The translations under genes and the position numbers were made by a program. DNA of 64,000 bases from Gemmatimonadaceae bacterium (GTDB lineage: Bacteria; Gemmatimonadota; Gemmatimonadetes; Gemmatimonadales; Gemmatimonadaceae), in the NCBI GenBank assembly GCA_016720905.1, contig JADKJT010000037.1:1-64000 (forward strand). Direction: 5' to 3'. Of the stretch, positions 48,770 through 56,975 are shown piece by piece. Below the pieces are notes generated by a model that worked only from the letters and a program-made list of their open reading frames with translations, did no database searches and was not told where the DNA came from. Within the stretch, counting starts at the first letter, position 1. The number at the start of each line of letters is the position of its first letter.

Positions 48770-49579
48770 ATGACCCGAAGACTTATTTCTCTAGCCGCGG
48801 CGCTCGCGGCGACCGCCTTGGCGGTTCCCTCAATGATCCACGCGCAAGTGGTCACCACGGGTGCTTGGAACACCATGGTGACGCCAAACAATGATCTGAC
48901 GCCGTTCTGGGATGGCGCATCCTCGGATGGCACGAACTGCAATGTGGGTCGATTTCTGCTGTACACGGCCGGCGCGGGATTTGGCTCGTGCAACAACCAG
49001 AAACCCACTGATCCCTTTGTGAATGCGAATGCCGGTCGACTCGGGACTACGGCCAGTGCACCGAATGGTTCATTCCTCGGCGCCGCAACGGCAAATGCGC
49101 CCGTGGGTTTCGCGTTCAAAGCCGGCTCGTACCAGTTGGAGTTTCTGGCGAACATTGCCGCCTACGGACCACCTGGTCAGGAATTGTGGGCCTTTGGTGC
49201 CGGTTCCAGTGGACCCGTGCAAATTCAGAAGCTCTACGCCGTCGGTTCCTACCCGAGTGCGCTGACCAGCATTCTTGGAGTAACGTTTGCTACTGACTGG
49301 TTCCTCGGAGCGCGTTCAGCGGCGACGGGGAATCCTTGGCTGTATAGCAATGATACCAATGACCCGCACTATGCGTTGTTCAGCGAGCGCGGCGCAACGC
49401 AGGATAATGATGGATATCGCTACTGGGCGGCCTTTGGCGACGTTCCTACCGGTGATCACGACTTCAACGATCTGGTCATCCAGGTCCAGGCCGTCCCGGA
49501 GCCGTCCACGTGGGCGCTCATGATCTTCGGTCTTGGCGCGCTGGGACTTGCTGCACGTCGTCGTCAGCGCACGATGTAA
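48770..49579 (+). CDS. PEP-CTERM anchored secreted protein
   Basis: The 269-residue protein has a signal peptide and a DUF4114-like beta domain (D-V-P-T-G-D-H-D-F-N-D-L-V-I near 224). The C-terminal sorting signal V-P-E-P-S-T-W-A-L-M-I-F-G-L-G-A-L-G-L is followed by R-R-R. The signal is cut and replaced by an exosortase (XrtA/EpsH type), usually linked to exopolysaccharide and biofilm. No exosortase gene is in the window. Confidence 0.9.
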   Translation: MTRRLISLAAALAATALAVPSMIHAQVVTTGAWNTMVTPNNDLTPFWDGASSDGTNCNVGRFLLYTAGAGFGSCNNQKPTDPFVNANAGRLGTTASAPNGSFLGAATANAPVGFAFKAGSYQLEFLANIAAYGPPGQELWAFGAGSSGPVQIQKLYAVGSYPSALTSILGVTFATDWFLGARSAATGNPWLYSNDTNDPHYALFSERGATQDNDGYRYWAAFGDVPTGDHDFNDLVIQVQAVPEPSTWALMIFGLGALGLAARRRQRTM

Positions 49580-49607
49580 CGAACCCGACGACTTGTTCCT
49601 CCAAACA

Positions 49608-49634
49608 CGCGGGCGCACGAACGGTGCGCCCGCG
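49608..49634. terminator. Bidirectional hairpin terminator
   Basis: CGCGGGCGCAC and GTGCGCCCGCG (11-bp perfect arms) around a 5-nt loop sit between the convergent PEP-CTERM gene and the lipoprotein gene at 49643. Confidence 0.75.
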
Positions 49635-49642
49635 CTGTGCGT

Positions 49643-50266
49643 TTACGGCTGGCGCAGAACGCCAAATGCCTGTGGCGCGCGTTTGGGAGATCCAACCAGG
49701 AAGACGCGCGCGCCCATCTTGTCGCGCAAGGCGGTCGGCAGTGCGATGACGGCGGAGCGCGAACCGGACGCCGTCTCAAGGAACACCCGACCACCGACGT
49801 CAACCAGAATGCCATCGCGCGCTTCCACACCGTCGGCGGCACGCACTGAGAACTCGTGGACCCGAAACACGATCGCGCCACCGGGCGCGGCATCCAGCGC
49901 ACGTTCGTTCACGCGTGTGCCACGCACCGTGACCTCCAACCCTTCGGCCGCCGCCAGCTCGGCCTGCTGGTCACCGGAGAGCGCGAGCGGTGCGGAGTTG
50001 GCCGTCGAATAGAGCACGAGCCGACTGCCAGGATCTGCGCCGATTCGGCGAATGACGCCGCGGGCCGTATCGGCGGGAGTGGCCGGTGCGCGACTCGGTG
50101 TTGGACGCGCGCGCGACGGGTCGCTGGAATCGACGTGCGGCACCTCGACAGACTGCGCGACCGTGTCCGCTGGTCGCACGCTGTCAGCCACGGGGGTGGC
50201 GCGCTGCGTGCCGGTGCACCCGGTAGCGAGCATACTCAGGACGACAACGCGAACGTGAACCCGCAT
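49643..50266 (-). CDS. Lipoprotein of unknown function
   Basis: The 207-residue lipoprotein (M-L-A-T-G-C, Cys about 17) has a 50-residue Ser/Pro/Thr spacer and a small beta-barrel-like domain (L-E-V-T-V-R-G-T-R-V, later G-A-R-V-F-L-V-G). The R-V-F-L-E-T and V-I-A-L-P pieces resemble OB-type domains, but no family is certain. It starts two bases after the stop of the large lipoprotein gene upstream, so they share a transcript. Confidence 0.65.
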   Translation of the reverse strand: MRVHVRVVVLSMLATGCTGTQRATPVADSVRPADTVAQSVEVPHVDSSDPSRARPTPSRAPATPADTARGVIRRIGADPGSRLVLYSTANSAPLALSGDQQAELAAAEGLEVTVRGTRVNERALDAAPGGAIVFRVHEFSVRAADGVEARDGILVDVGGRVFLETASGSRSAVIALPTALRDKMGARVFLVGSPKRAPQAFGVLRQP

Positions 50267-50268
50267 GG

Positions 50269-52845
50269 TTACTGCAACCGCGTGATGGCGATTCGCAGGT
50301 TCGTGCCTGGCGCCGTGGTGGCGTTGGTCCGGAGGTTCAACAACTGCGGCGCGGTGAACGCGCCGGTCAATTCAAAGTAGGCGTGAGCACCGCCACGGAT
50401 GACCGGCACCTGCGCCACAAACGCACCATACGCCAGTGGTGTTGGCGCAATGGGGAACGGCGTGTTCCACCGGGCCGTCCAGAGTGGTGCCGCATTGAGC
50501 GATGCGTAGATGTCCCGAAGGTTCCAGGTGGCGAACTGGATGTCCGGGCTCGGATTCACGAGCCCCGGGTAGTCATCGGCGACGAGCGCCAGCCCCCACC
50601 CGCCAATGAGTTGATCGAGTGATGCACCGGTGACGGCCGTGAGATTGGTCACACCCGTGGTGGTGGCGTTGGTGAGGGCTTGCAGGAATGCGGAATCCGA
50701 TGCGGCATAGCGGTCTGCCGCATAGCGCACCAGTGACCACGTGGTCTGGTAAAAAATCGATCCCGACTGCCCCGTCCCATCGCCGTAGGGCGACCAATTC
50801 CAGGGCTCAATCAACTTGTTTCGAATTTCGTTGAACTGCCGGCGCACGCCGTAGCTGGGGCGTCGCAGCGGGTCACCGGCATTGCAAGTGGCGTCGAGTG
50901 GATGGAAGTCACAATACATGCCGTTGTTGGAGGCGCGCCCGAAACCGCTGTTGCCCTTGAAGGGCACGTGGTGCATCGATTCGCGCACCCACAACTCCTC
51001 GGCGTGACGCGCGGTGCCTTCCTCCAGCCAGGACTGCTCAAAGGAGGGTGCATTGTTCGCCACTCTGGCGGACAGCGCCGCAATGTGTTTGACCTCATGC
51101 ACCACCGTGCGGGTCATGAAGTAGAACCACCCGTCGGGGAAGCTGACGCTGTTGACGTTCGAGCCGGCCGTGGTTGGCACCGAGCCGTAGAAGTACTGGC
51201 CGAAATTGCTGCCCTTGGAGACTGCGCCCGGGAATTGATCGCACGACGTCACATACGCGGCGGCGCCCGAACCATTCAGGCGCTCGGAAAACACCATGGC
51301 GATCTTACCGTCGCCATCGGTGAGCGAGTCGCGCAACAAGGGGTCGGCAAATGAGCGACGCACCGACGCGTACTGCTCCTGGTCGAAGATCTGACCAATC
51401 CGACTGTAGAAATCGGCCAGCGGCGCGTCCGCGCTGGATTGCAGGACATTCGCCGAGTCCTCCCAGATGACGGATTTGGTCCCGACGCGTATCGCCTTGG
51501 CGCGCATGACCCGGGTGGTGTCATTGCAGCCGCCGGAGAAGGTGAAGAACACGTTCTTCATGTCGCCAACCGCAACCTCGGCGGCGCGCTGGGCAAGTGC
51601 CGATGGGCGCGGTGCGGCGGGTGTCACGCGCATCGTCGCCATCAACCGCTCGTAGTCCTGCCGGTTGCGTTCCAGCATCGCGAAATGCTGCTGCTCACGA
51701 CGGCTGTTGCGCGCGTCGTCGGGGGAGAGGATCTCGATGGATGCGCGCGGTGCAGCCCGTGACGCCGCCACCACGCGTACGCCACCGGCGGCCGGCGTGT
51801 TGCCGGCCAGTTCGAAGGCGTTCAACGTGTTCTGCGAGGTGGCCGCGCTGAACACGGCAATGAGATATCGCGCCGGACCGCCGGTGGCCACGAGTTCATT
51901 GCAGGCTGCAGCGGTGCTGCTGGCGAGAATGAGCGCCTGACCAGGTGCCACGGTGCGCTGCGTGGTTGCCACCGGGTGCGCCTTGGTCGCCGGCGTGGCG
52001 CCGAGACTGGATACGCGCACGTCAGCCGCGCCCGACTCGACACATGGTACCGTGACAACAATCTGGGTGCTGGTGATAGTGACAATCGGAGCCGGCGCGC
52101 CGCGGATGCTGACGGATGCGCCGCCAAGGGACGTATCGAAGCCGGTGCCGGTGATGGTGGCCGTGCCTCCCGGTGACAGCGTGGCGGGTGTGATGGATGT
52201 GATCGTGGGCGCCGGCGCCTGCACCGTCAGCGCGGTACCTCCAATCTGCGATTCACTGGTGGCGCCGATTGTCACCGTACCGGGAGCGTTGGCCGTGACC
52301 CGACCAGACGCGTCGACGGTGGCGATGGACGGAATACTGGTGCTCCACGTAATCGTTCGGCCCGTGAGCACGTTGCCGGCCGCGTCTCGCGTTACCGCCA
52401 CGGCCTGTTGTACCGCGCCAACCACCATGGTGTTCGAGGGCAGGGTGACGGAAACCGATGCCACCGGGACCGGCAACACGGTCATCGCGGCGGTGCCTGT
52501 CACGCCCTCGCTGATAGCCTGAACGGTGGCGATGCCTGGCGCGATCGTCGCGAGCGCACCCGTTGCTGATATCGTGGCCACCGACCCGTTCGTCGTGGTC
52601 CACGAGATGGCGCGCCCGGTGAGCTCGGCGCCTTTCGCGTCGCGAACGGTCGCGGTGAACTGTTGGGTTGCGCCGGCGATGAGGGTCACAGAGGCCGGCG
52701 TGACCGAGACCGACGCCACCGGGATCGGCTTGGCAGGCGAATCGCCACAGGCGGCAAGCATGAGCGGCGCGAGCGCGCGACACCACCGGCGCGCGCGGCG
52801 TGCCGAGCGACCAAGCGGGCGTGCGATTGACGGAAAGGGAATCAT
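50269..52845 (-). CDS. Large surface lipoprotein with Big2 and IPT domains and an HExxH peptidase domain
   Basis: The 858-residue protein has a lipoprotein signal (L-M-L-A-A-C-G-D) and two bacterial Ig-like (Big2) domains (S-V-S-V-T-P-A-S-V-T-L-I-A-G-A-T and V-S-V-T-L-P-S-N-T-M-V). An IPT/TIG domain follows (I-T-S-I-T-P-A-T-L-S-P-G-G-T-A-T). The C-terminal peptidase-like domain has V-V-H-E-V-K-H-I-A (about 566-574) and W-L-E-E-G-T-A-R-H-A-E-E, as in M30-type gluzincins. It is a surface-bound or released protease candidate. Confidence 0.85.
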   Translation of the reverse strand: MIPFPSIARPLGRSARRARRWCRALAPLMLAACGDSPAKPIPVASVSVTPASVTLIAGATQQFTATVRDAKGAELTGRAISWTTTNGSVATISATGALATIAPGIATVQAISEGVTGTAAMTVLPVPVASVSVTLPSNTMVVGAVQQAVAVTRDAAGNVLTGRTITWSTSIPSIATVDASGRVTANAPGTVTIGATSESQIGGTALTVQAPAPTITSITPATLSPGGTATITGTGFDTSLGGASVSIRGAPAPIVTITSTQIVVTVPCVESGAADVRVSSLGATPATKAHPVATTQRTVAPGQALILASSTAAACNELVATGGPARYLIAVFSAATSQNTLNAFELAGNTPAAGGVRVVAASRAAPRASIEILSPDDARNSRREQQHFAMLERNRQDYERLMATMRVTPAAPRPSALAQRAAEVAVGDMKNVFFTFSGGCNDTTRVMRAKAIRVGTKSVIWEDSANVLQSSADAPLADFYSRIGQIFDQEQYASVRRSFADPLLRDSLTDGDGKIAMVFSERLNGSGAAAYVTSCDQFPGAVSKGSNFGQYFYGSVPTTAGSNVNSVSFPDGWFYFMTRTVVHEVKHIAALSARVANNAPSFEQSWLEEGTARHAEELWVRESMHHVPFKGNSGFGRASNNGMYCDFHPLDATCNAGDPLRRPSYGVRRQFNEIRNKLIEPWNWSPYGDGTGQSGSIFYQTTWSLVRYAADRYAASDSAFLQALTNATTTGVTNLTAVTGASLDQLIGGWGLALVADDYPGLVNPSPDIQFATWNLRDIYASLNAAPLWTARWNTPFPIAPTPLAYGAFVAQVPVIRGGAHAYFELTGAFTAPQLLNLRTNATTAPGTNLRIAITRLQ

Positions 52846-52989
52846 GGGTCGAAGCGTCCGTTCTCAGGCGCCGGGTGTCAAGGTCGGTGAGATTCTCGAC
52901 TTGCCCCACCCGCTCGGTAAGGGTTCCCGTATCATATTTCGAATGCCGGATTCGACCGGACTGACCCTGAACATGCAGGAGTGCCCGTC

Positions 52990-53217
52990 ATGCCCACCTA
53001 TGTGTATGAAACCATTCCCGAAAGCGGCACCGACGCGCCGCAGCGATTCGAGTTGCGCCAATCGATGTCGGAGCCCAGCCTGACCGTGCATCCGGACACC
53101 GGAGCACCAGTCCGTCGGGTGCTGTCTGGCGGACTGGCGACCTTTACCGAGGGACCATCATCCTCGCGCCCCGGACCTGCGGGCGGGTGTGGAACGGGAT
53201 GCGGCTGCGTGTCATGA
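52990..53217 (+). CDS. FmdB-like small protein that lost its zinc cysteines
   Basis: The 75-residue protein matches the FmdB zinc-ribbon family (M-P-T-Y-V-Y-E-T, F-E-L-R-Q-S-M-S-E-P-S-L-T-V, V-R-R-V-L-S-G-G). But the two CxxC pairs are gone: the first is replaced by E-S-G-T and the second by P-D-T-G. A C-terminal G-C-G-T-G-C-G-C remains. The ATG at 52990 is preceded by GGAG. It may have a non-metal function. Confidence 0.82.
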   Translation: MPTYVYETIPESGTDAPQRFELRQSMSEPSLTVHPDTGAPVRRVLSGGLATFTEGPSSSRPGPAGGCGTGCGCVS

Positions 53218-53289
53218 ACGCGTGACGGCGCCCGCACGCGCGCACATTCGTTGTTGACGATGCGCCGGGTGCGTTGCACACTGTGCCGT

Positions 53290-54531
53290 ATGCGCCCAAC
53301 TCTCGCCGCTCTTTCGCTGGCCCTGCTCGGTGCCAGCCCCGTCGTCGACCTGCCCGCACAGTCATCAGCGGGCGTCATCCCCGGCATCGAAGTCCTGCTC
53401 ACCGACTCACTGCACCTGATCAGGGGCAAACGCGTCGGGCTGCTGACCAATCACTCGGGCCGCGACCGCAAGGGCACCAGCAGCATCGACCTGCTGTTCA
53501 AGGCGCCGGGGGTGAAGCTCTCCGCGTTGTACGGGCCGGAACACGGAATCCGGGGTGTCGCGAAGGCCGGCGAGAAGATCAGCTCGAGTGTGGATTCCGC
53601 CACGGGCGTGAAGGTGTACTCGCTGTACGGTGATGTGGAATCGCCCACGGCAGACATGCTGAAGGACATCGACGTCTTGCTGTACGACATTCAGGATGTC
53701 GGCGCCCGCGTCTACACCTTCGAGTGGACGCTGGCCTTGGTCGCGGCGACGGCGAAGAAGCCAATCATCGTGCTCGATCGACCCGATCCCATTCGCGCCG
53801 ATCGCATCGAGGGGAATATCCTCGATCCGCGATTCGCTTCGCTGGTTGGGCAGCATCCCGTGGCGCTGCGTTACGGCCTCACGCCCGGAGAATTGATGCG
53901 CTTTTTGGTTGGCACGAAGCTCATCGATGCGCAGGTGACGGTGATTCCGATGAAGAACTACCGACGGGCGATGTGGTTTGACGAGACCCGCATTCCGCGA
54001 GTGAACCCTTCGCCGAACCTGCGCACCCTGGACGCCGAGTTGTTGTATCCGGGTACCGTGTTCTTCGAGGGTACCAACGCTACAGAAGGACGCGGCACCG
54101 ACGCGCCCTTCACGCTCATCGGCGCGGCGTATCTCACCGACCACGTGGCGATCGCGGCGGAGCTCAATGCGCTGAAACTCCCGGGCGTGCGCTTTGATAC
54201 GGCGACGCGTACGATCGAACCGGGCTACAAGTTTGCCGGCCAGACGATTCCGATGATCCACGTGCGGGTGATCGATCGCAACGCGGTGCGTCCGGTGGAG
54301 CTGGGCATTCGCATGCTGCGCGCGTTCTACGCGCACCATCCCACCGAGTTCAAGTGGCGCGAGCCATCGGTGAACGCGGCGGGGCGAATCAAGTCAATTG
54401 ATCGACTGGCGGGTACGGACCAGCTCACCAAGGCGGTGGAGCAGAACACCGTGGACGCCCTGGTCAAGCAATGGGATGCGGATGCGGTGAGGTTCGCGAC
54501 GATGGTGAAGCCGTACCTGTTGTACCGATAG
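53290..54531 (+). CDS. namZ: Exo-beta-N-acetylmuramidase NamZ (DUF1343)
   Basis: The 413-residue secreted protein has a signal peptide ending L-P-A-Q. The DUF1343 core follows: G-K-R-V-G-L-L-T-N-H-S-G, L-Y-G-P-E-H-G-I-R-G, D-I-D-V-L-L-Y-D-I-Q-D-V-G-A-R-V-Y-T-F, and F-E-G-T-N-A-T-E-G-R-G-T. NamZ releases MurNAc from peptidoglycan fragments (GH171). The next gene is a glycosidase 3 bp later, suggesting a peptidoglycan or glycan recycling unit. Confidence 0.92.
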   Translation: MRPTLAALSLALLGASPVVDLPAQSSAGVIPGIEVLLTDSLHLIRGKRVGLLTNHSGRDRKGTSSIDLLFKAPGVKLSALYGPEHGIRGVAKAGEKISSSVDSATGVKVYSLYGDVESPTADMLKDIDVLLYDIQDVGARVYTFEWTLALVAATAKKPIIVLDRPDPIRADRIEGNILDPRFASLVGQHPVALRYGLTPGELMRFLVGTKLIDAQVTVIPMKNYRRAMWFDETRIPRVNPSPNLRTLDAELLYPGTVFFEGTNATEGRGTDAPFTLIGAAYLTDHVAIAAELNALKLPGVRFDTATRTIEPGYKFAGQTIPMIHVRVIDRNAVRPVELGIRMLRAFYAHHPTEFKWREPSVNAAGRIKSIDRLAGTDQLTKAVEQNTVDALVKQWDADAVRFATMVKPYLLYR

Positions 54532-54534
54532 CCG

Positions 54535-56838
54535 ATGACACGAGCCCACCGGCAGCCCGGCTTTGTCCTCGCCGCTGCCTGTGTGGCGCTGGCGAGCCGT
54601 CTCGCTTCGCCTGTGCAGGCACAGCCCGCAACGTCGCTGGTGCTTGGCGACGCGGCGCTGCGCGTGGAGTTGTCCGGCACTGATGGTCATGTGGTGGCGC
54701 TCCGCGACTGGACCGGACGGCGGTTGGCCGGCGCCGCGGCCGATTCGATCGGTCTCTGGTCGCTGGATCTCATGCCCGGCGGTTCATCATCCGCGGTTCA
54801 CGCATCGCAGGCCACGCACTTCACGTCGCGACACGCAGGTGCTCGCGGACTGGAGTTGACCTGGAGTGGCTTCGACGGCACGGCCATTCCTTCCTTAAGG
54901 GTGGTGGCGACGGTGCAGTTGCGCCCGGACTCCACGTCGGCCTGGCGCATAAGCGTGCAGGGCATTCGCAGCTCACGGGTGGAACGCGTGCACTATCCGC
55001 GCCTGACCGGCATCGCGACGCTGGACGCGAAGGAAGAACTGGCCGTGCCGTCGTGGATGGGACAGCGGGCGCGCCATCCGCGTACCATGCTTGCCGGCGC
55101 CGACGGAGCGGGACGACGGCTGGAGTTTGCCTATCCGGGCGCGACCTCGATGCAAGTGATCGCGCTCTCGAATGCCACCCAGGGTGGACTGTATTTCGCG
55201 GCCGACGATTCCCTGGCGTACCGCAAGAGCTTCGCGTTGTGGGGCGAGCGTGATGGATCGGCGGGTTACGATATGGTCCATGTCCTGTCGGACCCCGGCG
55301 TGGCCGATCGCTATGCCCCGGCGTACGCGGCGCTGGTTGGTGCGATTCCCGGCGACTGGCTGACGGCGGTCGAGCGCTATCGCGCCTGGGGCACGAAGCA
55401 GTACTGGGCACGGCAAAGCCGATTGCGAACCGGTGTCACGCCGGCGTGGATGCGGGCGACGGGACTCTGGGTGTGGAATCGCGGCACATCAGACGTGGTG
55501 CTGGAGCCGGCAGCCGCGCTGCAACGCGATGCGAAGCTGCCGGTGAACGTCTTCTGGCATTGGTGGCACAATGGGCCCTACGATACGAGCTTCCCCGACT
55601 ATCTGCCACCGCGCGAAGGGGCGATTCCGTTCACAAAGGCGGTGGCCAAGGCGCACAGTGACGGCCTGCATGCCATTGTGTACATGAACCAGCGGCTGTG
55701 GTGCGTGAACACGCCAAGCTGGACGCGCGAGAACGCGGAGCGCTGGGCGGTGCGCGAACGCGACGGCAGCGTGCGGCAAGAGACGTACAATGTGTTTGAT
55801 CCGAAGCCGTGCGCGACGATGGACATCGCCACGCCGTTCTGGCGGAACAAGTACGCCGGGATCGCCGATACCGTGCTCAAACAGTACGGCATCGATGGCA
55901 TCTATATGGACCAGGCGGTGCTCAGCCTGATCGATTGGAGTCCCGACCACGGGCATCCCGTGGGGGGTGGCAACTACTGGATGCAGGGATTCCGCGCGCT
56001 GGCCCGTGATCTGCGCACGCGCAACGCGTCGCGCCCCGCAGGATTTGCCGGTGAGGGTGGTGGCGAAAGCTGGATGCCGGACCTGGACGCGTTTCTCACG
56101 CTGCAGGTGAGTCAGGAGCGATACGCGGATCCGGCGTCAGGATGGGAAGTGATCCCGATGTTTCAGGCGGCATATCATCCGTTTGCGCTCACGTATGGAA
56201 CGTACGGGTCGCTGACGTTGCCTCCGTATGACGCCCTGTGGCCGGTGGAGAAGCAACCAGCGACGGCCATGACCTTGCTGGACCCGAAGTATGTGCGGCA
56301 GTTCCATCTGGAGCAGGCGCGCATGTTCGTGTGGGGGATGCAGCCCACCATTGCCAACTTCCTGCCGGACCAACTCACGGAACGGCGACGGGAGATCGAC
56401 TATCTGGAGCGACTGGCGCGATTGCGCTATGGACTGCGCGAGTTCTTCCAGACGGGCACGTTTCTGCGCGCGCCCGAGGTGGAGGTGCCGACGACGGAAT
56501 TGTTGCTTTCGCGCATTTCCATCTACGCGGCGCGACTTGGCGGACCCACTGAAGCGCGCATCCAGTCACCGGACGTGCTGGCGTCGGCGTGGCGCGCGGC
56601 CGACGGTCGCGTGGCGATTGCGCTGGCGGGGATCAATCAGCAGGCGCTCGTGGCGACCGTGCGACTGCCTGCCGCTGCCTACGGATTGCCGGCTGGCACG
56701 CGTATTGTGCGGCACGATGACGTTGGCGCGCGGCCGCTGGGCACCCTCGGCGCAACGGCGCGGAGTATGTCGGTGGCGGTTGAGGCGTTGCAGGGGGTCG
56801 TGCTGGAGTTCATTCCGCCGGTGCCCAGGCGGCGCTGA
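54535..56838 (+). CDS. Secreted DUF6259-type glycoside hydrolase
   Basis: The 767-residue protein has a signal peptide (V-Q-A-Q). An N-terminal beta-sandwich (about 40-280) precedes a TIM-barrel-like domain with F-W-H-W-W-H-N-G-P-Y near 340. Y-G-I-D-G-I-Y-M-D-Q-A-V-L near 445 holds the likely catalytic Asp, and F-A-G-E-G-G-G-E-S-W near 503 may hold the acid/base Glu. A C-terminal beta-sandwich ends it. Such proteins act on alpha-linked glycans; the substrate is unknown. It starts 3 bp after namZ. Confidence 0.78.
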   Translation: MTRAHRQPGFVLAAACVALASRLASPVQAQPATSLVLGDAALRVELSGTDGHVVALRDWTGRRLAGAAADSIGLWSLDLMPGGSSSAVHASQATHFTSRHAGARGLELTWSGFDGTAIPSLRVVATVQLRPDSTSAWRISVQGIRSSRVERVHYPRLTGIATLDAKEELAVPSWMGQRARHPRTMLAGADGAGRRLEFAYPGATSMQVIALSNATQGGLYFAADDSLAYRKSFALWGERDGSAGYDMVHVLSDPGVADRYAPAYAALVGAIPGDWLTAVERYRAWGTKQYWARQSRLRTGVTPAWMRATGLWVWNRGTSDVVLEPAAALQRDAKLPVNVFWHWWHNGPYDTSFPDYLPPREGAIPFTKAVAKAHSDGLHAIVYMNQRLWCVNTPSWTRENAERWAVRERDGSVRQETYNVFDPKPCATMDIATPFWRNKYAGIADTVLKQYGIDGIYMDQAVLSLIDWSPDHGHPVGGGNYWMQGFRALARDLRTRNASRPAGFAGEGGGESWMPDLDAFLTLQVSQERYADPASGWEVIPMFQAAYHPFALTYGTYGSLTLPPYDALWPVEKQPATAMTLLDPKYVRQFHLEQARMFVWGMQPTIANFLPDQLTERRREIDYLERLARLRYGLREFFQTGTFLRAPEVEVPTTELLLSRISIYAARLGGPTEARIQSPDVLASAWRAADGRVAIALAGINQQALVATVRLPAAAYGLPAGTRIVRHDDVGARPLGTLGATARSMSVAVEALQGVVLEFIPPVPRRR

Positions 56839-56888
56839 GTGCAACGCATCGGTGGCTTGGCGATACCTTCGAGTTGAAGGGCATTTTA

Positions 56889-56951
56889 CCGCAAAGGCCG
56901 CAAAGGACGCAAAGGAACTGCCGTCCTTTGCGTCCTTTGCGTCCTTTGCGG
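56889..56951. terminator. Hairpin terminator built of CGCAAAGGA repeats
   Basis: Two 28-nt inverted arms (56889-56916 and 56924-56951, one mismatch), each made of three copies of CGCAAAGGM, enclose a 7-nt loop. It sits between the convergent glycosidase gene and the TonB receptor gene. Confidence 0.8.
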
Positions 56952-56975
56952 TTCAATTGGTCAACGGTGCCCGTG

